Of a stretch of 64,000 nucleotides of DNA, positions 11,304-22,524 are shown one piece after another. Position numbers and translations under genes: made by a program. The DNA is from Hypericum androsaemum (Eukaryota > Streptophyta > Magnoliopsida > Malpighiales > Hypericaceae), in NCBI GenBank assembly GCA_963995505.1, contig OZ023190.1, forward strand, positions 3,738,516 to 3,802,515, written 5' to 3'. Position 1 is the first letter of the stretch, and every line of letters starts with the position of its first letter. The notes below the pieces were generated by a model. That model was not told the DNA's origin, did not search any database, and was given only the letters and a program-made list of their open reading frames with translations.

Positions 11304-12695
11304 ATGAACCCTAGACCCATTCATCCTCCAAATCCACCACAGAACAGGCCCTCAATGGAGAACCGGAAGAGCCGGGCATCGAAAGATATGGGAAACATCA
11401 ACAAGAAGAAGAAGAGGAAGCCATCGAAGGAGAATAGTAACCGAGACCAAGTATCCCAAGTCCTCCGTACATCGGTTTCCAAGATATCAGCAGAGAAGAT
11501 TGCAGGGAATGAAGATTTGCTTAGCGAGATCCTGGTACGCCTTCCGGTGAGGTCTCTTGTGAGGTTCAAGTGCGTCTCCAAGCCATGGCTCCTCCTCATT
11601 TCGAGCTCTCACTTGTCTCACACCCACAGCCGTAAGAACTTCAGTTCCCTTCCTGTTTTAGGTTTCATTATTCCCAATGGAACCCGCAAGCTTGATTTTG
11701 TTGGACTTGATGGTGCACGTCCGAAATTTGCACCTTCTCTCCCCCCATTCATGAAAAAATCACATGTAAGGGTACACCACTATTGCAACGGGCTTATGCT
11801 TTGTTCCACCTCCTCTCTGCATGATTACTTGGAGGATTTCTACGTATGCAACCCGACCACCAAGAAGTTCTCAATTATTCCACGTCCTCCTTTGGCGGAT
11901 CCTGATTCCCCCTCCGATTTTGGTATTAACCTCATTTTCGATCCTTCAATGTCGCCTCATTTCAAAGTTATATATTTTACCGGGATGATCAAACCACATA
12001 ATAGACAAACCCCGGATCCGTACACTTACATCACTCATCTGTATTCCTCGAATTCTCAATCATGGTCCTCCCTTGATGAAAGTCCTGATAGAGCATTCTT
12101 ACAAGAAGATCTTTTTCCTGTCAATAATGGTGTCTTGTGCAATGGCTCCCTATACTGGCTCTACGCTGATCAATGGAAGTTGCTCCGCTTTGAAGTCGAC
12201 AAACAATGCTTCAGCACCATTACCATGAACGTGGACAATAATCTCATAGGCATACGTGATAGAGATTATTCCGTCCATCTCTGCAAATGCAGGGGGAAAC
12301 TCTGCCTTGTGCAGGAAGTGGTAGTATCTAATGTCCCTGCAGATATGGTTGTTTATGAAATGGGAAATGTCTACTCCGAGTGGCTCGTCAAGTACATGGT
12401 TAAATTTCCCGATGAGGTATCGGGATTGGATGCACATGACATCGTTGATGATCAAGAGTTGTGTACCTACACAATTCTTGCTGCCGTTGGAGGACAGGAG
12501 GATGACTATGTCGATGACATGAGGCTGCTCATAAGGTTGGATTACAATTTTCGTGAACCGGATGTTATACTGTACAGTATTAAGGAAAAGGCTACAACAA
12601 AAATGGTGTTCTCAGGCTTCGAAGAAGAGGCTATACCATATGTAGAGAGTCAGCCCAATAATGTAAGAAAATTTGCTGTTTTAACTAATTGCTAA
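11304..12695 (+). CDS. F-box protein with F-box-associated domain, gene 3 (long form)
   Basis: Intronless, 463 aa from the array-wide start ATGAACCCTAGACCC. The N-terminus MNPRPIHPPNPP leads to a basic patch KKKKRK (about 34-39, nuclear-signal-like). The F-box follows at about 69-108 (NEDLLSEILVRLPVRSLVRF). The FBA region carries CNPTTKKFSIIPRPP, YSSNSQSWSSL, NGVLCNGSLYWL, NMYSEWLVKYMV-like and GGQEDDYVDDMRLL. The tail is unusual: a small deletion after YVES removes the normal stop, and translation runs into former 3' UTR (QPNNVRKFAVLTNC). It is probably an SCF substrate receptor. This is one of the best-preserved long-form members. Confidence 0.9.
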   Translation: MNPRPIHPPNPPQNRPSMENRKSRASKDMGNINKKKKRKPSKENSNRDQVSQVLRTSVSKISAEKIAGNEDLLSEILVRLPVRSLVRFKCVSKPWLLLISSSHLSHTHSRKNFSSLPVLGFIIPNGTRKLDFVGLDGARPKFAPSLPPFMKKSHVRVHHYCNGLMLCSTSSLHDYLEDFYVCNPTTKKFSIIPRPPLADPDSPSDFGINLIFDPSMSPHFKVIYFTGMIKPHNRQTPDPYTYITHLYSSNSQSWSSLDESPDRAFLQEDLFPVNNGVLCNGSLYWLYADQWKLLRFEVDKQCFSTITMNVDNNLIGIRDRDYSVHLCKCRGKLCLVQEVVVSNVPADMVVYEMGNVYSEWLVKYMVKFPDEVSGLDAHDIVDDQELCTYTILAAVGGQEDDYVDDMRLLIRLDYNFREPDVILYSIKEKATTKMVFSGFEEEAIPYVESQPNNVRKFAVLTNC

Positions 12696-12725
12696 ATTTC
12701 ATTTTTGTCCATTCCATGATAAATT

Positions 12726-13098
12726 TCAGCTGAGAAGATTGCGGGGACAAGGATCTTCTAAGCGAGATCCTGTTACGCTTGCTGGTGAGGTCTCTTGTAA
12801 GATTCAAGTGTCTCCAAGCCCTGACTTCTCCTCCTCCCATTTCTCTCAAACCCATAGCAGAAGGAACTTACGTTCCCTTTCTATTTCAGGCGTCCTTTTT
12901 GCCACCTCAGCTGCTAGGTTTGATTTTGTTGGACTTAATGGAGGACGTTCGAAATGCGCGCCTTCTCTTGCTTTCATTAAAAAATATGGAGTGAAAATTG
13001 TCCAATCTTGCAACGGGCTTATGCTTTGTTCATCCCCCTCCATTGATGAATTACACTCTCCAGTAAGTTCACTAACAGGGAAATGCTGTCCGAGTTGA
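12726..13098 (+). pseudogene. Truncated F-box copy directly after gene 3
   Basis: Homology starts at SAEKI (TCAGCTGAGAAGATTGC) with no ATG. There is a frame loss at GCGGGGACAAGGATC and another inside the F-box (AAGTGTCTCCAAGCC lacks bases). It continues as GVLFATSAARFDFVGLNGG to IVQSCNGLMLCSSPS and breaks off at about 13062. Its start lies about 30 bp after the gene 3 stop. Confidence 0.82.
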
Positions 13099-14550
13099 TA
13101 ATAATTGAGAAAAGTTGGACTCGTATGCGTTTTAAACCACGGGATAATAAAATACATTTTTCTCTATTTTTTATGACGTGGAGCCATAAAAGAATGATGT
13201 GGCATATATGTATGCCATCTATGATGAGAAAGTATCATTTAAGGTGTTAATTGTTCTATTTTAAAATGCAGAGGGTGTTTACTGTGCTTGTTCGATAGGA
13301 ATCGGCCCAGCTAGGGTGTTTTGTATAAATAAGCAAACAACTAAAGTGTAGGGACCATTCCATAACTTTTACACTAAATTAAGCAAGCAACGGTTATTCT
13401 GTTAGCTCTTCTCCCCCCACTTCTCTCTCTCATTCCTTCGATTCTAGTTACTTGATTACTCGAGCTAGCTTGAGCTTGACATGTACCCCAACTGCCTACT
13501 ATCCTGACTTGTAGAGGGAATGACGAGCCAAGAGGGAGAGAGTGGGAGATCTGGCTTGTGACAGAGGGATGACGAGTCGTTGGGGGCTGTGGTTGTGTTC
13601 AGGAGGAAGAGGAGGAGAGGAAGAAGATTGATTTTTTATGTGGTGAAAAATAGTCATAAGTTCATAAAGTTTAATATAATGATGTTAAGTCCAATTCATA
13701 GTTACGTAGTCTTTAAAGTTTGAGAAGTTAAACTAATTAGTCCTTAGGTCAATTGTTTCATGAAAAATCATATGAAGTTAACAAAATTTTCCTTCAAACT
13801 AACTTAACAACTAATATTTAACTATCCACTAATTGGTGGTGGTCCGCTTTCTAGAGGAGGAAGATATATAGAGAGAGACATTCTTAAATAAATTTATAAG
13901 CGTAGAGGTGTATCTACATTGAGTCGTGTCTCCATCGTAGAACATTGTCACAATGGACAAGAATAGGCCAAACCACACTCCTCATAAACCCATTTTTAAA
14001 ATAATGTTGATGGTTAATTATAGAGAAAATACTTTGATCGCTGTGTGTTTTAACCATCTAGAGTTTGCTACTTAAGTGAATTGAACAATGAGATTTATAC
14101 GTATAGGTAGAAGATGAAAGAATCAAGTATTTGGAGGAGAAAGATGGATCTATCATTGGTGTCAGCTGTCAGATGGAAGAGAGAAGACCAAGAGAGAGAG
14201 AAGTGGCCGGGGACACGATGGTTGATTTAATTTCTAGGTGTCTTTTAGATTATGCTCTTTTTGCAAAATGTTAGTTTTGGGATATAAACAAGTTTTATTG
14301 TTATTTTTATTGTTAAGGGCTAATGAGTTCCATTTCTCAAATTTTGGAGATTAAATTACTCTGAACTATATTTTACAACACATTATATCAAAATTTTGTG
14401 GTTTATGAGTTTTTCTCTACGTTTTTTAGTTTAAGGACATAAAATTCATTTCATGTAATAAAAATAAAGAAAATTAAATAATAACGTCAGTATGTGACTT
14501 GAGAATATAATTAAACCGAACAGAAAAAACGACTACCTGCCCTTTAGAAA
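13099..14550. other. Unassigned spacer
   Basis: No gene, clear terminal repeat or array block recognised. It separates the broken copy at 12726 from gene 4, whose 5' end is also cut, so it may be an inserted sequence whose ends I could not place. It contains a purine-rich stretch (about 13600-13630) and several GAGAGAGA runs. Confidence 0.35.
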
Positions 14551-15618
14551 ATGAAGGACTTTATCCTGCTACGCCTCCCGGTGAGGTCTCTTATAAGATT
14601 CAAGTGTGTCTCGAAGCCGTGGCTTCTCCTCGTTTTTCCCAACCGAAACTGGCCACGGTCAGTGAATGACTTTGATTTTGTTGGAGTTGATGGTGCACGT
14701 CCGAAATTTCCACCTTCTCTTGCATTTATGCAAAAATCACATGTTAGGGTAATCAACTTTTGCAGCGGGCTTATACTCTGTTCTACCATCACCGTTAGTG
14801 AATCACGATATCTATTTGATTACTGGATTTGCAATCCTACCACAAAGAAGTTCTCATCTATTCCATGTCCTCCTTTGGCGGATTCCATCTTGGAGTGTGG
14901 TATTAACCTCATTTGGGGTCACCACATTTCAAAGTTTTATTTTTTTCTGACACGTGATAGACTGTCCCCGGACCACACTCATATATATTCCTCGAATTCT
15001 CAATCATGGTCGTCCCTTGAAAGTCCTGATGGAGCATCATTCGTATGTCCTACTCTCTATGATGGTGTCTTGTGCAATGGCTCCCTATTCTGGCTCTCTC
15101 CTGATCAATGGAAGTTGCTCCGCTTTGAAGTGGACAAACAACGCTTCACCACCGTTACTATGAATGTGGACACTAATGTCATGGGCATCCGTGATAACCA
15201 TTATTCCGTCTATCTCTGGCAATGCAAAGGAAAACTCTACATTGTGCAGCGCATATTTGTACTTAATGTCCCGGCAGATATGGTTGTTTATGAAATGGGA
15301 AATCTCTACTCTGAGTAGCTCGTCAAGTAAATGGTTAAATTTTCCGATGTGGTATTGAGATTAGATACACATGACTACGGTGATAGCGAAGAGGATGAAG
15401 AGTTGTCTGCCTACACCATTCTTGCTGCTGTTGGAGGACTGGAGGATGACGATGACGACGACATGCGGCTGCTCGTAAAGTTGGTATACAATATTCGTGA
15501 AACGGATGTTATACTGTACAGTATTAAGGACAAGACTACAACAAAAATATTGTTCTCATACATCGAAGAAGAGGGTCAGGGTCAACCATATATTGAGAGT
15601 TTGAGTCCTATAATTTAA
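14551..15618 (+). pseudogene. F-box gene 4, 5'-truncated with two nonsense codons
   Basis: Starts inside the F-box (MKDFILLRLPVRSLIRFKCV); SAEKIAGNEDLLSE is missing, and about 25 residues after WLLLV are deleted. The frame is otherwise good to MGNLYSE. There TGG has become TAG (15316-15318) and, four codons on, TAC has become TAA (15328-15330). After both stops the same frame continues MVKFSDVVLRLDTHDYGDSE to IESLSPII (stop at 15618). The otherwise clean frame suggests a fairly recent loss. Confidence 0.86.
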
Positions 15619-15989
15619 ACAAAAATGTCTTGTTTAACTTGCTTTAACTGCAAGTGCGACATGTAGTCTTTAATATTTTTTTGGTATAAACATGTAGTGT
15701 TTTATTTGGTCATCTTCGATATGTTTCTATATTGCTGATATGGTCCGTTTTGACTTGTTATCCGGAGCACAATTTGAAATTTTTATTTCATTTTAGAACA
15801 AAGTCCCAAAAACAGGAGCTGCAATATTTAACTCTCGCAGTTTTGTTTCATTCACGTCAGATACAAAGAAGAGGAATTCATCAATGTCGAATGCTTACCC
15901 ATAATCCGAATCAGGTAATTACTATGCACCCATATTTATTACTACACTTCTTCAGCCCAACTGTTTATTGCAGACCATCGAAAACAATA
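15619..15989 (+). repeat. 3' block and leader copy
   Basis: 3' flank of gene 4 (GATATGTTTCTATATTGCTGATATG, CTCGCAGTTTTGTTTCATTC) fused at about 15860 to a leader related to 5440-5612. No gene. Confidence 0.5.
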
Positions 15990-16180
15990 ATGGAACATCC
16001 GAGTACGAATATTTATCAGCCAAAGCAATGATAAAAAACCATGACCAAGTATCCTAATATCCGTCTCCAAGACATCAGCTGAGATGATCGCATGGAATGA
16101 AGATGTGCTAAGCGAGATCTTGGTACTCATTTTGAGCTCGCACTTCTCTCACACCCATAGTAGAAGGAACTTCCATTCCA
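15990..16180 (+). pseudogene. F-box 5' fragment A
   Basis: ATGGAACATCCGAGTACG start, then a frame-disrupted SAEKI-like segment (GCTGAGATGATCGCATGGAA), a deletion across the F-box core, and CACTTCTCTCACACCCATAG. It ends abruptly at ACTTCCATTCCA, where fragment B begins. Confidence 0.75.
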
Positions 16181-16600
16181 ACATCCAAGACCGAGTATCC
16201 CAACTCCTTAGATCCGTCTCCTAGACATCAGTAGAGAAGATTGCGAGCAATGAATATCTCATGGTCGAAATCCTGCTCCGCCTACTGGTAAAGTCCTTGT
16301 AAGGTTCAAGTGTGTCTCCAAGTCCTGGTTTCTCCTTATTTCGAGCTGTTACTTCTCTCACACCCACAACAACAGGAACTTCCGTTCCCTTTCTATCTTA
16401 GGTTTCTTTTTTCTTTTTTAACGACAGGTTTGGGTGTTGATAAAATGGGTAAGGACTGCTTAACACCATTACGATGATCTCGTGATCTCAGAGGCAGACG
16501 TTATACATAGAATTTACCATATTTGGGGCAATGCAAGGGGAAATTTTGCCTTGTGGAGCGATTAGTAGGTGTATTTTAGGCGACATATTTGGTTGTCAAA
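16181..16600 (+). pseudogene. F-box 5' fragment B, fused to A
   Basis: Starts ACATCCAAGACCGAGTATCC and carries a degraded F-box (GAAATCCTGCTCCGCCTACT, AAGTGTGTCTCCAAGTCC) with stops and gaps. It then jumps to a late segment (AATGCAAGGGGAAATTTTGC, CTTGTGGAGCGATTAG). Two head-to-tail 5' fragments in 600 bp show repeated local duplication and decay. Confidence 0.72.
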
Positions 16601-16817
16601 ATTCCCAATCGAATCTACCCCTCAAAAGAAAATTCCAATTCGACCACCGTGAACCCTAGAGCTATTCTCCAAATCCAACACATATAACAGGCCCTCATTG
16701 GAGAATGGGAAACATCAACAAGAAGAAGAAGGAGAATACTAACTGATCGTCATTTTACTAGTATAACTTCTACCCTTTCATCAACCCCAACTCTTCCATT
16801 CCATTCTATTCCGACCA
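16601..16817 (+). other. F-box leader with long-form N-terminus remnant
   Basis: CGAATCTACCCCTCAAAAG, then GTGAACCCTAGAGC (ATG lost to GTG), GGGAAACATCAACAAGAAG, AATACTAACTGATCGTCATT. It is the leader of the next copy, interrupted by a LINE tail at 16818. Confidence 0.6.
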
Positions 16818-17087
16818 AATTTTTTTTTTGAAAAGTAAAATTTTATTACTCCTCAAAAAACTCCACAAGTAATTATACCAAAAAATTATATCGCATCAGG
16901 AATACGATAAATACTATCTAATTCCCTAGACCACGATGAAAAAACAAACCAAAAAGTTCTCGTCTCCAAATTGCTTGGTGAAAAAAGTAACAAAGCTGAA
17001 CCGTATAAACCCCTTCTGAACATTCATGAGAACCACCAAAAATGCGTCGAAAATAAACCATATTCAAGGAGGATGGAAGACCTTTGC
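16818..17087 (-). mobile_element. 5'-truncated LINE tail, minus strand
   Basis: The 9-bp repeat TTCCGACCA flanks it (16809-16817 and 17088-17096). It starts with a poly-T run, so the element lies on the minus strand with a poly-A end. The complement ends GGAGTAATAAAATTTTAC then A-rich sequence, like the LINE tail at 37002-37153. It splits the leader of the F-box copy at 17114. Confidence 0.72.
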
Positions 17088-17113
17088 TTCCGACCAGACA
17101 TTGAAAGACAATA

Positions 17114-18053
17114 ATGGACCAAGACCAAGTATCCAAAATCCTCCGCACATCTGTCTCCAAGACATCAGCTGAGAAGATTGCGGGGAACGAAGACTTACTG
17201 AGCGAGATCCTGGTACGCCTTCCGGTGAGCTCTCTTGTGAGATTCAAGTGCGTCTCCAAAGCCCTGGCTTCTCCTCATTTCCAGCTCTCACTTCTCTCAC
17301 ACCCACATCCGTAAGAACTTCCGTTCCCTTCCTGTTTCAGGTTTCATTTTTTCCAACAGGATCTGCAAGTTTGATTTTGTTGGACTTGATGGTGCACGTC
17401 AGAAATTTGCACCTTCTCTTGCATTCATGAAAAATCAAATGTTCGGGTAATCCACTCTTGCAACGGGCTTATACTCTGTTCCACCTTTAAACCAATGGAT
17501 GATTACTGCGTATGCAGCCCAACCACCAAGAAGTTCTCGCCTATTCCACCTCCTCCCATAGCGGATCATGATACCCTCTACGAGTTTGGTACTAACCTCG
17601 TTTTCGATCCTTCGAGGTCGCTGCATTTCAAAATTGTATATTTTACCTTGGTGATCGAACCGCATAATAGACTTTTCCCGGAACCGTTCACTTACTCCAC
17701 TCATCTGTATTCCTTGAATTCTCAATCACTGTGTCTTGTGCAATGGCTCCCTATACTGGCTCTGTGATGATCAATGGGAGTTGCTTTTTGAAGTGAACAA
17801 ACGTTGCTTCAGCACCATTACCATGAACGTGGACAGTAATCTCACTATCCGTGAAAACGATTATCCCGTCTATTTCTGACAATGCAAGGGGAAACTCTAC
17901 CTTGTGTAATCCATATTTGTATCTAATTTCCCGGCAGATATGATTGTTTATAAAATAGGAAATGTCTGTTCCGAGTGGCTCATCAAATACATGGTCAAAT
18001 TTTTCGATGCGGTATCAAAAATAGATACGCATGCCTACGTTGATGGCGACGAG
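17114..18053 (+). pseudogene. F-box gene 5, short form, frameshifted
   Basis: ATGGACCAAGACCAAGTATCC start; the F-box NEDLLSEILVRLPVSSLVRF is intact. An extra A at TCTCCAAAGCCCTGG (near 17258) then shifts the frame and ends it at 17314. Further lesions are visible: a missing base at GAAAAATCAAATG, a deletion across YSSNSQSWSS to GVLC, TGA after VYF, and TAA after LVK-like sequence. Homology ends at GATGGCGACGAG. A fixed pseudogene. Confidence 0.85.
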
Positions 18054-19518
18054 TCTGCAGAGTTTCGTTTTTCTTTAATTATTTTTATTTGGTCAAAATT
18101 GTAATTTAAGGTTGACCAATAACCAAGGGTGATTTTGTCATTTCAATTAGGATGCTAACAAAACATCTGGACCTTGGAGGAGAAGGGGACCCAGTCGAGC
18201 TGGGAGGAGGACCAGTGGAGCTGCTCGATCTCGGCTCCCGCAGTGTATGCTAACGACTTCTTTCTATTTTATTTTGGAAAATAGTTTTTTTTTTCCTTCC
18301 TTTTCTTGTTTGCGTTTTGGACTGCTGTTGGTCGTTCTGACACTAAAAAGGGAAATAACCGGCGATATACGTGGGGGAAAAAAGTTCTTCATTCAAAGTG
18401 AGGTTGATATGAAGGTTCTAACTTGGTGTTATAGCAGGTTGATTTTCGTTGCACGTTGGCTAATTCAAAGCGCGTACGAACTTCGATCTTATAGACTTTG
18501 TTCGAGAATGTAAGATATTGAACTCGTTATTACATTGCTAGTTGCGAGTGTGTTTATAAATCTTGAAATATTCACCTATCAATAGCCTCAAGTTTCTTTC
18601 AAGGATTAATCAAATTTCTTTATTTTCTTGTTTGGTTGCTTGCTTAAAGTGCACTTGTGTAAGGATCTTAAGTTTAGTGAACGAAATGTTTCTCCATGGA
18701 TGTATAATTGAATTTTTTTTTCTCTACCTTTGTTTTTTTATATGTACTTGTATTAATGAACGAATTACTTGTTGATATTTTTGATTGGCTTGTTACTATT
18801 GAGGAAATTGAGTGGTGATTCAATTGGTTTGATTAAAACAATTGTTAAATTATACAGACTTTTGCGGATCACACTTATCTATTTAATTTTTTGGGGCTTG
18901 AACTCTACCCAAATCTTTCTTTTTCAATACAAAAAATTGTTAAGAATCAGGTTTTAAAATTTTGCACGAATCTTGCCATTGCCAGGTCCATTTCAACAGG
19001 GCTAAGCGTTCGATATTACTTGGATCAATATATTCAGCAAATATGCTATCAAATTATTGGCTTTGTAGAAAACCTGTTGCCGAAAACTAGATTATTGGAA
19101 GTTACTGACAAATTCGAATAGATAAGTGTGATCTAATGCCTAAAAAAGAGCATCTTCATTCCTTATAATTTTCGACGCTTTCTTTTCAGTTTATCTTTGA
19201 ATACACTTTCTCTCATTACTAGAACATGCAACGTAGTAATTATGGATTAGATTATATACAGTTACAAGAAATTGGGAATGTAAACTGCCGGGAAACGAAG
19301 AAACATCCATCTCTGGCATAGATTGTCGCGTTTCAGCAAATCAACGTGGGAGACTGGAGAAGAGGAAGAGCCGGGCATTGAATATTGTGGGAAACATCAA
19401 CAACAAGAGGGAGTCATCAATGTAGTACTATATAGCCAGATTCATAACTACCTTTTCATCAACCCCAACTCTTCCGTTCCAGACCAGATCAGACCAGACC
19501 CGAACTTTGAAGAAAATA
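18054..19518 (+). other. Spacer and leader of gene 6
   Basis: 18065-18460 has no recognisable content. 18465-18600 matches 61190-61310 (GACTTTGTTCGAGAATGTAAGA, GCTAGTTGCGAGTGTGTT), flank shared with the sister gene at 59608. 19321-19518 is the leader (CAATCAACGTGGGAGA-like, AAGAGCCGGGCATTGAATAT, TCATCAACCCCAACTC, AGACCAGACC). The leader contains no intact MNPRP frame. Confidence 0.5.
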
Positions 19519-20808
19519 ATGGAATTCCAAATGCTCCATACATCCGCCTCCAAGACATCTGCTGAGAAAATTGCAGGGAACGAAGACTTACTAAGTGAGA
19601 TCCTGCTACGCCTACCGGTGAGGTCTCTTGTCAGATTCAAGTGCGTCTCCAAGCCCTGGCTTCTCCTCATTTCCAGCACTCACTTCTCTCTCACCCACAG
19701 CACCAGGAACGCTCGCTCCCTATCTGTTTCTGGGTTATTTTTCCCTAACCCCCATCCAGAATGTCCTTTCGATCCTGAAGTTATCTTTATTCCTTTACCG
19801 AACAAATATACCATAGAAGATGGTGGCGTACGTCCTGCACGTGCACCTTTTCTTGAATTATTGGAAAACCCACCAGTTGTTATCGTCCAATCGTGCAAAG
19901 GGCTTATGCTCTGTGCGTCTAGCCAATTTTACCGTTTTGACAGTATCATCGTTTGCAACCCCACAACCAAGAAGTTCTCTGTACTTCCACCTCCTCCTCC
20001 TTTAGCTGGCCTTAGTTCCACCTATATACCGCGTCTTAGCCTCGCTTTCCATCCTTCAAGGTCTCCGCATTACGTTGTTGTACGTGTTTCCAAAGTGAGC
20101 GACCCTCGTGATAAGCTCAACACCAACCGCTATCTTGATCCTTATCAGATTTACAGAATTCAGTTGTATTCTTCGCGTAGTCGAACCTGGTTGTCCCTGG
20201 AAAGTCCTTTAACAGCATCAGTATCCACTAATTTCGACAATGGCGTGTTCTGCAACGGATTCCTTTACTGGCTCAGCTCTGAAAAGAATTTGTTCCGTCT
20301 TGATGTGGACAACCGATGCTTCAAGACAATAAACACGGGCTTTCGATTTAGAGAAAGCCCATCAACCAAGAGGCATCGCTTTTTCGGGGAATGCAAGGGA
20401 AAACTCTACCTCGTGGAGGAGGAAGGAGTTTGTCCCGAGACATACTTCGTTGTATATGAAATGGGAAAGGGCTGCTCTGAGTGGCTGGTCAAGTACTCGG
20501 TTAATCTTGGCGATGCGGGAGAGAGAATTTTGCGACACAACTTATGTGACGTCTCCAATTCTACGTATATGTGCTGCAGCAGGTACTCCATTATTGGTGT
20601 TGTTGGTGGGCACGAAGAGGAGGACGACGACGATGACGACTTGGGGATGCTGATTCTATCAGGCGATCTTCTATTCTACGATTCGAAAGATAAGACACCA
20701 AGAGTACTATTGGCAGACTTTGACAAGTTGTTTCCGCATTTAATCGGTCCCGGTTTATTTGATGTTCTTGTTTCTCTTCAGTATGTTGAGAGTCTAAGTC
20801 CAGTATAA
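19519..20808 (+). CDS. F-box protein, gene 6 (divergent subclade, short form)
   Basis: Intronless, 429 aa from ATG 19519; an upstream TTG at 19507 is in frame but is not preferred. The F-box is at about 20-60 (NEDLLSEILLRLPVRSLVRF). The body differs from the other genes and resembles 59608-60993. It has an inserted segment FFPNPHPECPFDPEVIFIPL then PNKYT, IVQSCKGLMLC (K for N), YIPRLSLAFHPSRSPHYVVV, PETYFVVYEMGKGCSEWLVK and a Cys pair in CCSRYSIIGVVGG. An acidic run (EEEDDDDDD) precedes LGMLI. The C-terminus ends YVESLSPV. It is a likely SCF receptor with target specificity distinct from the main group. Confidence 0.9.
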   Translation: MEFQMLHTSASKTSAEKIAGNEDLLSEILLRLPVRSLVRFKCVSKPWLLLISSTHFSLTHSTRNARSLSVSGLFFPNPHPECPFDPEVIFIPLPNKYTIEDGGVRPARAPFLELLENPPVVIVQSCKGLMLCASSQFYRFDSIIVCNPTTKKFSVLPPPPPLAGLSSTYIPRLSLAFHPSRSPHYVVVRVSKVSDPRDKLNTNRYLDPYQIYRIQLYSSRSRTWLSLESPLTASVSTNFDNGVFCNGFLYWLSSEKNLFRLDVDNRCFKTINTGFRFRESPSTKRHRFFGECKGKLYLVEEEGVCPETYFVVYEMGKGCSEWLVKYSVNLGDAGERILRHNLCDVSNSTYMCCSRYSIIGVVGGHEEEDDDDDDLGMLILSGDLLFYDSKDKTPRVLLADFDKLFPHLIGPGLFDVLVSLQYVESLSPV

Positions 20809-21518
20809 GCAATTTGGTTTATTGCGGCTAACTGTTTTTTCCACAAATATGTTTCAATTTCCGATTTGCTTTTCAAAAGTCTATTATTTAGAGTTGACCG
20901 ATATGGAATAAATTTATAATTCTGATTTCGATTCATTTTACGGCAATTTTATATCCGGCCCCCCTCTCCTCTCTCGCATCCTTATCTCTTAATAAAAACG
21001 AAACGATGGCTACCAGCTTATCCCCTTTTTGATCTCCTGGTCATCTGTCGTTCATCAGTTAGTTGTAGAGCAGGTTGGTCATCCGCTTGTGTTCCCTGCT
21101 TCATTTTGATGACATTCACATGTCGAATTCTAACCATGACTAAAGATGGCCCAAAAAACCTAATGCCTGCTTCTGTTGGTCGTCGATAATGGTGACTAAT
21201 TCCTAAAAATAGTATGTTCATTCCCTGCAATCTTCGAGTTTTCTATATATTTTCTCTGATTTCTTGAACCTGCATCTTAATAACAGAAGTTTACCAAAAA
21301 AAATATTCTTTTTTATATTAAAGAGAAGTATTTTCTATTTGATTCATTTACAACAATCAAAATCACAGGTTTATTATGCAAGATTTTAAGTATATCGAAC
21401 CTATTGCTCTATGTTTTTTACTAATTAATTTTTTTTTAATTTTCTAGTTAAATTTCATTCATTTCTGAAATGTTTTGGGCCTTTCGTCATCTTCTCATTT
21501 ATGGCCAACTATGTACAG
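20809..21518 (+). other. Spacer ending in CCT intron-2 copy
   Basis: No gene. About 21170-21240 resembles 19128-19195. From about 21300 the sequence follows the end of CCT intron 2 (ATCACAGGTTTATTATGCA, CATCTTCTCATTTATGGCC). Confidence 0.5.
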
Positions 21519-21578
21519 GGCCGATTCGTGAGGAGGCACAACGGAAGTTTGAGCCACCAAAAACGGAAGAATGCTAAA
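21519..21578 (+). pseudogene. Copy 3 of CCT terminal exon
   Basis: TACAG acceptor then GGCCGATTCGTGAGGAGG (GRFVRR). A base is missing at AAACGGAAGAATG, so the normal stop is lost and the frame would run on. Confidence 0.82.
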
Positions 21579-22524
21579 AAGCCCGTTTCGACTACCCGGA
21601 GCACAAGTCGAAATTATTTATATATCTTTTACCGCTTAAATCAAGTTACAAATAGGGATCTGCAATATTTTTAATTTTTAATATATTTTTTATCGCTTGA
21701 ATCAGTTAGGAATGCACCATTTGTTTTTTTCTTGGGGGCTCAAACCAATTAAAATGGTGCGTCAGAGCATTAGATATTCCTTCGAATTATATATTCAGCA
21801 GAATGTGCAATCAATTTATATAAGTTTCGCTGTGTCGAAAAACTAGTTTATCAACAAAATTCAATAAAATGGATCACAATTCTAACTTGCCGAATCTCTT
21901 TCCCATAATAATATCAAAATTAAAATTGGGCTCAGAAATATCAATCAAAAGATGACCATATTCCATGCAACTTTGGACACTTTTTAGTTTTTTTGGTATA
22001 ACACTTTTAAAATGATATCTTTATAACCACATAAAAATGTCACATAGAAGGTTTGCATTTTTTAACCTCTAAAATAATTAAAAATATTTGTTGTCACTTA
22101 CTAAGTACACTTCAAAGGATGACTTGTATATATACTCAAGTCAAAAAATATCGATGTTGTTATTTCTTTGTCTACATTCAAATTATAAAAAATAGTAATT
22201 AGTATTATTCAAATATTATACTTGATTAATATAATTTTGGTATAATAAGATGTTAATTATAATCACCATCAAGAGATGATTCAAATAAATGTCAGTTTTT
22301 GAATTCGAATTTAACGAGGAGATATTTTTACTCAAGGGCGGGCGAGGTAAGCCTGCGGTGGTGGGCCTCAACAGTCCATAGGCCGAAAACAAAAATAAAA
22401 ATAAACTGCTGGTGAGCCTCAATATTCATCTCGACAACTCTCCTCTTCAGAAACCCAAATTCCCAATTTTATAATCGTCAAACCCTAGGTTTACCTGCAT
22501 CCCAAAATTCCCAATCCGACCACA
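21579..22524 (+). promoter_or_regulatory. Spacer and leader/promoter module of gene 7
   Basis: 21579-22255 is AT-rich with no gene. The module begins about 22260: CAAATAAATGTCAGTTTTTG, GCCTGCGGTGGTGGGCCTC, CATCTCGACAACTCTCCTC, CGTCAAACCCTAGG. This is one of the cleaner module copies, with TGGGCC and AAACCCTA both present. Confidence 0.5.
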
